The notes beneath the pieces are model-generated. The model did no database searches. It was not told where the DNA came from and saw only the letters and a program-made list of their open reading frames with translations. The translations under genes and the position numbers were made by a program. This document shows positions 46,978 to 58,041 of a stretch of 64,000 bases of DNA, one piece after another. The number at the start of each line of letters is the position of its first letter. The first letter of the stretch is position 1. Origin of the DNA: Heterotrichella gracilis (Eukaryota; Sar; Xanthophyceae; Tribonematales; Xanthonemataceae). The stretch covers positions 62,001 to 126,000 of the forward strand of contig JAULBX010001780.1 in assembly GCA_032358255.1 (NCBI GenBank). The letters are read 5' to 3'.

Positions 46978-47664
46978 TGTGTGTTCTGTATCCCCATCGC
47001 CATCGCCATCGTGCTCATGGTCATCCACTACATGGTCGCCTTTAGGCTGTTGATCATCCTCATCTACTTCATGTTTGAGGAGTACTGGGAGGTGCACAAC
47101 GCAGCGCTGTGGAAGAGGCTGTTAATCGGTGAGGGGCGAGGGTTTAGGGGCGAGGGGCGAGGGTTTAGGATGCAGCGATTACACAAGTTTGCTACCAACT
47201 GGCAAGGGACAGTTCTGGCAACTACCCTGCATCGTGGACAGTAATTTTGTGCTGGAGTTTATTATTCGTGTTAAGGAATATATGCAGGCACCTGGACTGG
47301 GCTGTGAGCAACGCTTTAGGGTGATTGGTGACAGGCCTGGCGCAGTGCACACGCCTGCCATGCGTGTTGAGCAAGTGAATGCATCGGATAGATACACGTG
47401 GAGTACATATCCCCATATTTCATGCGACATGACCTTTATTAAAATTTTCATGAATGTTGTTTGTACCATTTCCATCCCGCAGGCCTGTTTGTGTGGTTCA
47501 TCGCCCTTGCCTTCCCCGTCTTCGGCGTGATCAACGACCTGCTGGGCGCATTCACAACCACCTTTGAGACATTCACCATCCCCTGCCTGGCATACAACCT
47601 GCACTACCAGATCAGCAAGGGGGCGGAGGAGAACAGGTGGGAGCCCCCAAGCAGCCGCCCAAGT
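46978..47664 (+). pseudogene. Truncated AUX1-like pseudogene (exons 7 and 8 only)
   Basis: The exon 7-like part (to 47128, GTGAGG donor) reads IVLMVIHYMVAFRLL and YWEVHNAALWKRL. The exon 8-like part (47483-47664, CCCGCAG acceptor) reads FVWFIALAFPVFGVINDLLG and LAYNLHYQISKGAEENR. The intron between is also recognisably copied from 43180-43450. Near 47637 one G is missing relative to the parent, which shifts the frame after GAEENR. No other exons are present, so this is a segmental copy, not a second gene. Confidence 0.85.
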
Positions 47665-49571
47665 GATAAGCCCACAGCATGCTGCCAGACTGGGTGGTTT
47701 GGCCAGCCTGAGACTGATCCACTGGCATACCAGGTGGACATACCGTGTGCACCATTGATGTCCTTAGGATGTTTTGGTTGTCAACCCTCAATGAGCTGGG
47801 TCCATGTCCCTTCATGTGCATGTCTTGCTATCAGAGGGGTGATGGCTTCACTGTCGCTGTCCCAATTCAGCGGGGCTGTTTTCCCTTATTGAAGAAGAAA
47901 AAAAACTATTGTTTATTGCAGTAAAACATTCTCACCGTTGTATCCGAGCCATCACTGCACTGGGAAACTCTTATTTGAACATCTTATTTGAACAAGGTGC
48001 CGCGGGTTTCTTGGGGCAATTGTATGCTGTCAGCTAGTGAGCCATCACATGTGCGCATGCATGGATCGACGTGACCTCTAGACTTCAATATTTGCTAAGC
48101 CATTTAATAAGTTATGAATGCCCTGGGGCAGTCAGATGAGCTCATGAGTTCAGCAGTCTGGCAGCCCCAAAATGGCCAGAGTTTGCCATGGCCAATCACT
48201 GGGTCATGCAATTGCCACGTGAAGTTCAACTTGATGGTTGAAGAATCCTCATCTGCAGATGCCAACTGCGGGTCGTAATCATTCAGTGTTGAACATATGA
48301 ATCCACAATCCCTAGATTGATTGTGACTGGCAGTTGCGGCAATGGGCAGTCTAGACAGATGCTGTAAAATACAACGCCTTCCAACGTGCCAATGGTTTGA
48401 ATGTGGCGCCACATGCGCATCAAACTGAGTGCATAACCAACGTGGTTCAGAATTAATTCAATTGCAATGTTGGTGGTGAAGGTCCTGCCATTCAAGTAAC
48501 CACGCAACGTTCTTTTCTCAAAGTTTCTTTCTTCTAGATTAGATGGCGTGCATGTGAGGTCATGGAGATGAAGAGCACAAATATGCAGCTGCGCTGGCCG
48601 CAGTGCCACTGTTGCGGCAACTGGTATTATCCATTGTGGCATGGCATGTTCCCCATGTCCTAGCAACACAGCTTCACCTCTGTAACTGACCACCCTCAGC
48701 TGCTGCAGGTGCTCCTGAGCATTAAAATGGCAATTGATTGACCGTTCAGAAAAGGCCACCCAGCATTACTGGTGCAACAGCCCCGGACATTGTCCTGGCA
48801 CTGTCTGCTGCCATACCCTGCATCCTACATCATCTACAGCAACCTCTGCATCTTACCCCTGCCAAAGTACCTCTGCAGTAGGTGCTGTCCCCGCATACCA
48901 CTCGGGCTCATGCAGAAAAGGTCCCTTCCTTGAAGCGAAGTTCCCCCGGCAACCCTCCTTCCCCCTACCCGCCTGCCTTGGCAAGTAACTTGTGATCGCA
49001 GGAGCTCCTTCACTTCTCATTCAGTGCTGTCTGGCCCTACGTAGCCCCTCCAAGTTCGCTATCCCCCAAAGGCAAGGACGCCCCCATTCACTTAGATGCC
49101 CTCTCACCCTCCCCTTCCCTCTGATGCTTCACAAGGTCACGAAAGCTCCCACCACCCATGAACAGCGCTGCCCGCTGAAAGCATGGCTGACCACTGAGGT
49201 ATCGCTGCGCCCCCCCCATGTGAAATCCTAAACCCTAAACAGCGCTGCCTGATGAAGGCATTGCCGACCACCCAACCATGGTTGGTGGACCCCATGCCGG
49301 TCACAGCATGGGTGCGCCTCCCCATGGCAACGTGTCGAAGGCATGGCAGATCATTCAGGCATGGCTGTGACCCCGCCAGGTAAACCCTGCCTGGCATGGC
49401 TGACCCCGCCAGGCGAAACCCTGTCTGCCACCACCGCATGGCACCATGGGGACGCGTAGCTGCGCCCTCCTCCCCCAACCACCCCCTCTTTGCGCCTCTG
49501 CGTCCGACCGAATCCCACCACTCCTGGCTGGCATTCCGACCCTTTCCTCACCCCAGCCCCCCTCATCCACC
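47665..49571. other. Intergenic region
   Basis: A 158-codon minus-strand frame (48283-48759) is present but not supported. Diverged GGCATGGC..ACC repeats and one CCTAAACCCTAAAC motif lie at 49180-49430. Confidence 0.35.
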
Positions 49572-52500
49572 CTACTCCACGGGCGCCTTCTGCAAGCCCA
49601 GCAGGCGGATGTAGTCCACCCACAGCAACGACCCCAGGAAGGTGTTGCCGGTGCGCACAATGAAGGACAGGGCGGTGCAGATCTGCAAGGGGGGGGAGGG
49701 GGGGTGTCAAGGGGAGGTGCCAGGATGGCGATCGGGGAGGTATTCTTGGTGCGCTCGGGATTTTTTTCCCGGTGCGCACAATGAAGGACAGGGCAGTGCA
49801 GATCTGCAAGGGGGGGACAGGGGGTGTCAAGGGAACAATTCGATGCCTGGAGGTACAAGGATGGGGTGCGGGAGGCATCCCTGGTGCCTCCATGAGTAGC
49901 TTCTTGTTTGTGGTGGAACGTGTGGTGGATGGGCAAACCAAGAACACAATGGCTGCACTCCTATAGGTTGCACCCCTTGAAGCTACTAGTGATGTATGAC
50001 CCCATGCGCCACCCCCGACCTGTGGAGTTGGCGATCGCCACCTCTACCCCAGCTTCGACACTGGAATGCAGATACTTACCTCCACTGCACTCAACTCTGC
50101 CCTTCAGCTGTGGGTTCTTTTTGAACGCCACCTCAACCCCTTCCCCGCCCACCCCTCACATGTATTTCCCCCTAAACCCTACACCCTGATGGATGACCCG
50201 GTGCAACGCAACCCTTCACCCTAAAACCCACCCCTCACCTGTGGGTACTTTGCGAACATCACCTCTATCCCGCGCTCCTCCACCACCCCGGCAATGAGCT
50301 GGTAGCGCAGGTTGGAGGAGGTGGCCATGTAGGAGGCGTAGGCAGCGCTCATCACAAACACGTTCTGCGGCGGGGCAAAAAGAAGGGAGTAGGGTTTTAG
50401 CTGAGGGTTTACAAATCAGGAGGCGTAGACAGCGCTCATCATCACAAACACGTTCTGCGGCGCGGGAACGGGGAGGGTGGTAGGGTTTGGGAGTTTAGGG
50501 TTCAGCCGTGTGGACTAGGGTTTGTACAAAGGGGCTCCGGTTTTGGGGATGGATTCGATGACGTGGCCATGTAGGAGGCGTAGGCAGCACTCATCATAAA
50601 GAAAGGTTCTGCGACGCGAGGTATGTGTGTGTTTGGTGCCTAGAATTTAGCAGGGAGGCACGAGCCAACAACGATTGGTACAAAGGAAGGACAGGCGGTG
50701 CTTGCTAAATTAGGCAAAATAAACAGCAGCAGAGAAGTACGGAAATACAGCTCATGCGATACTACAGCGTCCTGTGAAATGCAACATACACTACAATCAA
50801 CAGCCAGAACAACTTGCAAGTGCTTGGCTCCCATTATGCAGACTGCTAATATGGCTGTGCATTCCATTCTACATGGGCTACTCAACTTGTTGATCAAACA
50901 ACTAAGCCTGCTTGTCTGTTGCGCATTCAGTGGCTGCCACGACAGGTCCATGGCCCATCTGACTTTGATGGTAATTGTATTTATTATCCACCCATATAAG
51001 AACGATACACATAGGTTACAATGCTCTTTACCTGCAGGCGAGTTGAGTGGCTCCCACACTGTTCCACAATCTGCCTCAATAGTGAGGCAAAAACAAGGTA
51101 CCAATATACGACATTCCAGCACCCTCCCTACCTGCGGTGAGTTGAGCGGCTCCCACGAAGGGTCCATGGCCTGCCTGGCCGCGATGAGCACGTTGGTGAT
51201 GCCCACGCCGATGAGCGAGGAGCAGCAGCCCACGCCCACCAGCTTGGTGCCGTTGCGCACCACCGCCCCAAAGCGCTGGGCAAGGGAGAAGGGCGCGTAG
51301 CCCGAGGGCACCTGGATGGGACAGAAAAGTGAATCTATTGCATGAAATAGCATCAAATGCTGCACTGATGCGTGTTCAACAATGAGTCACATGAAAGCAT
51401 ACTGACTCATATACTCATACCAAGGTGTATAGAAATAAGAATGCATATACTCATTTGAAATATAAGAAAATTTGAAAAATGGTCACAAAGATCCTGCCCT
51501 TGAGCGGGCTATAGGTCAACGAGGAGGATTTGGCGAGGAGGACATTGTCCTGGTTTATATGCTAGCGTCTCTGGCACCATGCAACAGGTCGGCGGCTGGT
51601 GGCCTGCCCTCCAGTGTCATGCTTTTTGGGCAAAGAGGAGGGCACTACCCTTTATCGATAAGTCCACTATGTCCCCCCACCACACCATGCCTTTTGAAAC
51701 ATATTGTCTGGGCATTTTAAGAAATTGAGCTAAAATGACTATGAAATAGCCCCCCAGACATGTATCTCTCAAGGCTAAGAATAGAGAGACCCAACACAGT
51801 GGTATGCGCTATACGATGACGTGGGCCTATCTCCACCATGTCACCCCGCCATGCCATACCTTTTGAAACATGTTGTCTGGGCAGGTGGCGAAGAAGCGGG
51901 ACACGGCGTTGGTGGTGGAGGAGGGTGCGCCCCTGCGAGTGGGTGAGGGAAGCGCGTGATGGTGGTGGGTTGAGACCAGGATGTACCCAAGAGAACGCTT
52001 CAGGAAGGGTGCGCCGCACGTGCACAGCCAGCATGCGTGCCCATCATTATTGCGCCATGAATGCATTACCCAGAGAGTGCGCCACACACAAATGCGCCAA
52101 CAAGAGGCGCGCCCACATGACTATGCCACCACAACCCATGAATAATTGGGTCTGGTAATAAACTCTACTCGAAGGACAGGGTGTGCGCCGCCAGCCCCAC
52201 CAGCAGAAATAATTGGGTTATCATAAACCCTAAACCCTAACCTTAACCCTACCTGAAGGACAGTGTAGGTGCCGGCAGCCACACCAGCATGAAGTCTGCA
52301 ATGAGCGCCATGATCACGTTGGCGAGCACAAAGTCCAGCTCGCTGTTGAAGGACTTGCCGCGCTTGCTGTATTCAGCAGCGCTCTTGGTGCAGATGCCGA
52401 TGCCAACCTGGACGAGGGATGAGTGAGTAAGCATGCGCTCAGCTAAGGTGGAAGCTGAGGGCTTAGGTTTGACTTGCTGGCTGCACTCAGCAGCCCTTTT

Positions 52501-54011
52501 GCCAGCCTGGGTATGCGTGACAGGGCTTGAACGTGAGGGGTTGTCGTTTATAATAACGAATCTTACAGGAGACAAGTAACGGCCACAATGCCTGCCAAGT
52601 CAGCGCGCTGATCTAAACACACATGGTGAGTTCACTATAATATGGTCTACCAAATCCCAGCATAAAGAAGTACATAATATGAACGTGCACGCTGTTTCAC
52701 GCCTGCTTGTGGAGTTGTGTTGGTACACAGTAACTGCCATGGGACTTGACCCAGAGGTTGCGCTTTTCCAAAAACCTGAACCGTAACAGCTAGACCTTAA
52801 CCCACCTCGATGGCCACCTTGGACAGGAAGCCTGGATCCCCCAGCAGGCGCTCACGGAAACCCCTGTGGGGTTCAAGGGAACAAAAGGCCGTCAACCCAA
52901 AACCCTAAAAACCCTAAGATGCTGTGCATCCACAAGGAGCAGTCGGGGGACACCATTCGGTTGTGAGGTCGGTTGTGTGGTGAACAAGCGGTTGAAGGGA
53001 TGAGCAACCCACTTAGCCACCCAAGGTATGCAGCGGGTGCTTACATGAAACGTGACAGGAAGGCTGTGATTGGGTTCTTCTGCATGTCCAGGTAGCGCTG
53101 CAGGACGTCACTGGATACCTTGCCAGCTGCCAGGGCCTCAGCAAGGTCTGCACAGCCATGAAGGTAGCGGGTTGGAATGAGAAGGATTGGCAATAACCCT
53201 TGCGGGCCGGGTAGCTGAGGCGTGCAGTGGCCAGTGGGTGGTCCCTGGATGCTCTAATCACATAGTAGGGACAGGCTGGCAATAAAGTTTGGCCGTAGCA
53301 CCGTCTGTACCAGCCGATGGGGAGTTAAGAAGGGATGTTTGGCACTCTGATGCTATGCGAGCAAGGTATGTTTGGGCGCAGCTGGTCAACGGCCCTGGTG
53401 GAGTGTCGTGCCGGTTGGCAAGTCGACCCATGTCCATGCCGACTAGGAGGTTGCGAATGATGGAGTACCGCTATGCCCACCCCACTCACCAACAGGCAAG
53501 TCTTTAGCGGGCTCCCCGCTGTCGTCTCCATCGCCACCACCCCCACCGCTCCCTCCTGCACCAACCAGCACAGGTTCAGGATAAGGCCCAGCGCATGCAT
53601 GGCAAGGGGCCTCCACATCACTTAAATGGACACCTCTTGAGCCGTTCGGGACACCGGAGCTAGCACTCAAGTTCATTATACCGCATGAAAAATACTTGGG
53701 TTGCTCGTTGTTCCCCCTACTTTCGTACCAATCACTCCACCGGTGCCCCCACCAGCGCCTGCAGCCAGCCTCTTCTCAGAGCCACACGCCTCAGACTGCT
53801 TCCCTCTCAGAATAGGCAGTTTCGAGAGAAACTTCAATCCATCTATGCCACGGTTGTTGGGCTGCCTTGGCTGATGGAACGGGGAACGTCTGCTGGCAAC
53901 GACCACCTGTCTGGTGTTGTAGCATGTCGGTGCACGGCCCCGCCTAGCCGAACCAGTGGAGAACGCCACACCCGCAGGCGGTGCGTTACGAACGAGTGCG
54001 CTAGAAGCCAT
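49572..54011 (-). CDS. RETICULATA-related plastid envelope protein (DUF3411)
   Basis: Nine exons: 53729-54011, 53490-53555, 53045-53147, 52806-52863, 52253-52407, 51860-51932, 51132-51311, 50239-50364 and 49572-49682, in consistent phase. Exon 1 is a long Arg/Ser/Ala-rich plastid transit region ending in a Gly-rich linker. Family blocks follow: ERLLGDPGFLSKVAIEVGIGICTKSAAEYSKRG, LDFVLANVIMALIADFMLVWLPAP, RFGAVVRNGTKLVGVGCCSSLIG, ITNVLIAARQAMD, YASYMATSSNLRYQLIAGV and the final FLGSLLWVDYIRLLGL. Several membrane helices are visible. Plant relatives sit in the chloroplast envelope and affect leaf cell development and purine or amino acid metabolism; the molecular role is not settled. At least five introns contain exon-edge copies. 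Confidence 0.88.
49766..49815 (-). repeat. Copy of the RETICULATA-related exon 9 start with acceptor
   Basis: CCGGTGCGCACAATGAAGGA and ATCTGCAAGGGGGG occur both here and at 49649-49692. The two are nearly identical. Confidence 0.92.
50094..50142 (-). repeat. Copy of the RETICULATA-related exon 8 end plus donor
   Basis: CTGTGGGT.CTTT..GAAC..CACCTC.A.CCC matches 50238-50275, the real exon end. Confidence 0.65.
50413..50615 (-). repeat. Two copies of the RETICULATA-related exon 8 start with acceptor
   Basis: AGGAGGCGTAGACAGCGCTC..CAAACACGTTCTGCGGCG at 50418-50463 and a looser copy at 50560-50613 both match the real exon start and acceptor (50330-50370). TAGGGTTTTAGCTGAGGGTTTA and similar sequence lie between. 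Confidence 0.88.
50924..51085 (-). repeat. Two decayed copies of the RETICULATA-related exon 7 end
   Basis: The real exon ends ...DPSWEPLNSPQ. The copy at 51033-51085 reads VWEPLNSPA. The copy at 50924-50985 reads AMDLSWQPLNAQQ. Both are on the same strand. Confidence 0.8.
51664..51718 (-). repeat. Copy of the RETICULATA-related exon 6 end
   Basis: CCTTTTGAAACATATTGTCTGGGCA with its upstream flank matches the real exon end 51832-51885. Confidence 0.85.
52163..52206 (-). repeat. Copy of the RETICULATA-related exon 5 end
   Basis: GAAGGACAG.GT..G.GCCG.CAGCC.CACCAGCA occurs here and at 52255-52292. TAAACCCTAAACCCTAACC sits between. Confidence 0.8.
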
Positions 54012-54331
54012 GGTTTAGGCCAGCAGCCGGCCAAGATGCAGGCTGCTCAGAGCTGTCCTGTCTACGTTTCAAACGTGACGACAACGTTGAGTCACCGGGC
54101 TAACTAGCGCAAGCCCCACACCCTCTGAGGGACAGCCCTGGCTGGCGCCCTTTTAAGCTTATGTAATGAGCAGCACGCAACAGGCTCAACCTGCCCTGCA
54201 CGGAAGAGTTTGTGCTGTCAAAGTGGCAAACCAATACAACACACATGCACCCTTCCCGTGCAGTGCGAAAAAGGACGTGCCCACAGGTTAGGATTACATG
54301 GTATGATGTGCGGGAGAGAACAAATATTAAT
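54012..54331. other. RETICULATA-related gene 5' flank
   Basis: Probable promoter region; no gene seen. Confidence 0.35.
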
Positions 54332-54371
54332 AACAGGGGGACTAGAATAGGACTATTCTAGTCCCCCTGTT
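54332..54371. repeat. 40-nt palindrome with core AATAGGACTATT
   Basis: Perfect 19-bp arms (54332-54350 and 54353-54371) around a GA spacer, flanked by AT-rich sequence. It shares its core with the palindrome at 59544-59591. Confidence 0.92.
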
Positions 54372-54881
54372 AATAATTATAATTTTCTTTTCCAGTTGGA
54401 GGCACTGTTGTACTGCCCCAAATGTCTAGAGTTCCAGGAAGCGTGGTGGGAACAAAAGGAGCTACAAAACTGCAGCTTCCATATGTTACAGGAATGTTTT
54501 TCAGCTGACAACGTCATTGTGCAACCCCGTGCGCTTGGACTCGCTACAAACTACTGCCCATGGCCAGGGAATTGCCCAATACTTGGGATTAAATAGGGTC
54601 TGGTCTGGTCTACTATGGTGACCATGTTACTAAAAGTACAGTAGCACGCCACCAGGGGCTTACACTACAGGGATGGCGCAGTCGCCCGCCAACACCAGTT
54701 GCTGCTGGGCAGTGGTCAAGGAGCTGCCACCCCCGTGGTTGGTTCCCGTGGCTGATTGTGAATACACAGGGCTGATTACTCACTATGGATGATGTTATTT
54801 CCCGTGGTTTGCAATGATACCTTTACTGATGACCATACCCACCCATAAGTGCACCCACTTGGTAACCAAGAACACGTGTGT

Positions 54882-55140
54882 CGACCCATGAAGGCAGATA
54901 TACGATAAGATAAATGGCCCGAAAATCAGAGAGGTAAGGATATTAGGCCTAAAAAGCTGACAGATAGAGATAAACGATGGGCTAGCCCGCCCAAGGCCAC
55001 ACGGAAAAAATAGAGATAAACCTGAACCAGCAAGGGTTAAAGCTAAGATAAGGATTTGTTTTCCAAGGATAAAGATAAACTGACCAAAAATACCAAAGCT
55101 AATAATAAATCAAGGCTGATTTATCTGCCTTCATGGGTCG
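54882..55140. mobile_element. MITE with 19-bp perfect terminal inverted repeats and probable 8-bp target-site duplication
   Basis: The left end CGACCCATGAAGGCAGATA (54882-54900) is the exact reverse complement of 55122-55140. The flanks ACGTGTGT (54874-54881) and ACGTGTGG (55141-55148) match at 7 of 8 bases, as for an 8-bp target-site duplication of hAT-type elements. The 259-bp element has no ORF and is filled with AGATAA/GATAAA motifs. Confidence 0.85.
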
Positions 55141-55148
55141 ACGTGTGG

Positions 55149-55649
55149 CAAAGAGCGGCCTCGGGGATGGCTCTCCCTCAGACTGCCTCAACTCATTCAA
55201 CGCCCGGGCGCGCTCATGCTTTGAAAACAGAAGAGCATATATATCTACTTATTCATTTAAGTAGCTATAGCTACATTTATTTATCTACCCCCGAATGGTG
55301 ATCGCAGCGGTGGCCTTTCTCCCAATGGGTGCATGCCGTTGAACGAGATGGCAAACTGCCTCCTGCGAAGCCTGATCAATCCCACTCTAGTATACACCTC
55401 CTGCCTTGACTCTAGGACCTACTCCAGCAGGAAAGGTCCTGAAAATTACCGTTGAGAAGTACAGGCGGCCCTGAACAAACCAACAAGTCACCAATTTGTT
55501 CACTGGCTTTAGAGAACAGATCACATATATCACATACATAACATGATAGCAAACAACTTCCGTGCGCTATACTATACGAAGTGAGACATTTCATTAGGGG
55601 AAGCACAAGACGGTTGCAATCGGTAACTTTGCGGGCAGTGTTTGCACCA
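55149..55649. other. Intergenic region between MITE and segmental duplication
   Basis: AT-rich; nothing recognised. Confidence 0.35.
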
Positions 55650-56156
55650 GCCTGCCTGCTAGCTGGTTCTTCCCGAGCTTAGGGTTCAGGGTGACCTAGC
55701 ATCGACCGTATACCAAAGGGGCTGCTTGATTGCCGAGCTCGGCAGTCTTGTAGGTGCAGGATAAGCGGGAGTGTGCATAGTAGAAGGTGCAAATGAGTGC
55801 CTTACCCTCTTAGAGTCAGCAGCCTTATGCAGAACAAGATGTTCTGGCAAGGTGCAGCCTCAGACGAACGCTCTTACGACCCAAACTGCTCGCTAGTGCC
55901 GGTTGAGGCGCTGAAGCTGTTTCAAACTTATCAAGCCTGCACGCAAAGACCGTCCGTCTCACGTTACCCCACTCTGTCACCTGCCTGCCCTTTGCTGTCG
56001 CAGCTGGGGAGGGTCGCTCCACCGATGATGCACCTGGTCAGAGCACACACAGCGCCGCAGCCCGTGCGTGCGCGGTGCGCACGACTCGTCATGTGTCAAG
56101 ACGGAGCACCCAATGCGACACCCACAGGTGCCGGGCGGTAGCGCTGTGTAGGGGTA

Positions 56157-56795
56157 GTGGGTGGTGCCATGTGCACATGCATGCATGCGTGCGTGGCTAA
56201 AAAGTTGGGTCACCTCTTCCTGGTCTCCACAGCAGCGGTCTTTTCGTTTGCTGTGACACACGAAACCATTCCACACATAGGATTGGCCGCCCTTCGTCAT
56301 CCCACGACACAGTTGGTTTCCTGGGTAATGTTGCCGTGTGTAATTTCGATGTGGCTTGGCTGTGCAGCGAAGCGCTTGCACATCACGCTGCCCTCGGGCG
56401 AGCAGCGCAAGTTCCTTGTGGCTACTGATGCGGGGCTCAAGCGCTGGCTCAGTGGCACTGTTGGCTACGGTGACGCGAGGCTGCGTGACCTGGACACTTC
56501 AGAAGAGATCTTGGATCTCGAAGAGTTGGACGATGGAGGGCGCTACGAAGTCCTGCTTCCATATCGCGCCCGCCCAGCGCCTGAGAAGACAATCAACATC
56601 ACGTGGCCAGGGGACGGCACCAAGAACACCAGGCGCTGCTATGCGGGGCTTTCTCAGAAGTGGCTGGACAGCCTTCTCGACAGGGAGCTGTGTCAGGGTC
56701 TGAGGCCTGTGGATGAGCAGAATGTGGTGTTGACTCGCTTGGATCAGTTGGAGGCTGACCAGGAGTATGTGGCAGTACGCCGCTTCAACATCTGA
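56157..56795 (+). CDS. Gene A, copy 1: unrecognised protein with two related domains
   Basis: An uninterrupted 212-codon frame. The conserved part starts at about residue 71, directly after a CTGTGCAG acceptor at about 56366, so the first 70 residues may be intronic or 5' UTR. Residues about 74-135 (ITLPSGEQRKFLVATDAGLK..., ending ILDLEELDDGGRYEVLLP) and about 145-210 (INITWPGDGTK..., ending VVLTRLDQLEADQEYVAVRR) align with each other, which suggests an internal duplication of a small alpha/beta domain, perhaps ubiquitin-like. The family is not recognised. An upstream exon with LVPVEALKLFQT (about 55900) is possible. Confidence 0.55.
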   Translation: MGGAMCTCMHACVAKKLGHLFLVSTAAVFSFAVTHETIPHIGLAALRHPTTQLVSWVMLPCVISMWLGCAAKRLHITLPSGEQRKFLVATDAGLKRWLSGTVGYGDARLRDLDTSEEILDLEELDDGGRYEVLLPYRARPAPEKTINITWPGDGTKNTRRCYAGLSQKWLDSLLDRELCQGLRPVDEQNVVLTRLDQLEADQEYVAVRRFNI

Positions 56796-58041
56796 GGAGC
56801 CATGCTGAAGTTTGTGTTGGGCTAACAGCCAAGTTCCCTTGCCTGTGCTGTACTGACACAGGCGTTGCTGAGTGGATGCCTTTGCTGAAACCTTGCAACT
56901 GCTAGCGTCCAAGTTTGCCCAGTGTTGTTGTGTAGTGCGTCCAGCTGGATGGCTAAAGTTATGCCACACTTGGGGGTGTGAATCAAGCAGGCACGTGTAT
57001 TTTACCACCCCACAACAGTTTTTCCACACACAGCTATTGTTCCAGGCGTCGCCTAGCGGTTCTGTGTGTGCTGTCCTGCACCATCCTTGTGTCCTCATCC
57101 AACACAAGGAGGGCATGGCAAAACGTTTGCGTTGCAGACCTATCCGCACGTGTACATTATGTTGGTCAGACCTCAAACCCTTGGATACGGTTTGGACCTG
57201 CAGTTGTTTTTGTTGCAGGTGCACTGCATGCTTTGGTGACTAGCATATATATGCTCATGATAGGTTATCACATGTGACAGCGCGTGTAGGGTATTCAGCC
57301 TGGTAGGTAAACCTCAGGCTTTATCCTCACCCTTACTCATGCTGCCTGGCCATTAAATGTGCCATGCAGTATTTGCACTTGCCATATGTGGCATGCACTG
57401 ACCAGCTGTAAGCATGTGTTACTCAGTTCAATATCGAACAACTTGTATCTATAACAGTATGTTCCTTGTAATGAATATCTGTCAGATATTTCACACCTCC
57501 CCCAAGGAACAAAGTACACAACGCTGTTAGTGCCATTGCACTTGGCTAAAAAGTTCAGATCAAGCAGTCATCTAGGGATGCTGCAGCTTACTACTGTCCC
57601 ACCCTGAATTCCCTGCTTGGACTACGTGTGTTGTTTAAGTGCCCTAGCGGTGATAGGGCATCCACTAGAAACCCCAAAGTAGGGTATTGCGTACATGCAG
57701 AGCTAAACACGCTCCAAGGCATGACACACGCATTCCATCCACAAAGCCAGTGTAGCAGTCAGCCTTGCATAGTACACACAAATCAGTGTATCCTGAGTTC
57801 ATTTGTATTGCATACACCTGCAGCTGTGCCTACTTGAACAGCGTGTGTCTGATAATCGGATCAATCATCACCTTTTAATATTTGTAACATGCACAGATAT
57901 GGTACAGTAATACCAACGCTTTGCTTCAGCAACCCTTTTGTCAGGAAGGCCCAGACTGGCCAGCAACAAACCATGCATCGCTTGAGCAAGCACTAGAATC
58001 TCCAATTGCCATTTTGACCCTGGGCTAGCGCATCGTCGGCT

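Noticed and set aside
48283-48759. 158-codon minus-strand frame
   Set aside because: No recognisable motif, no splice or codon pattern like the other genes, and such lengths occur as shadows here.
49180-49430. Repeated GGCATGGC..ACC blocks as a CRISPR array
   Set aside because: Irregular spacing, diverged units, and a nuclear eukaryotic context.
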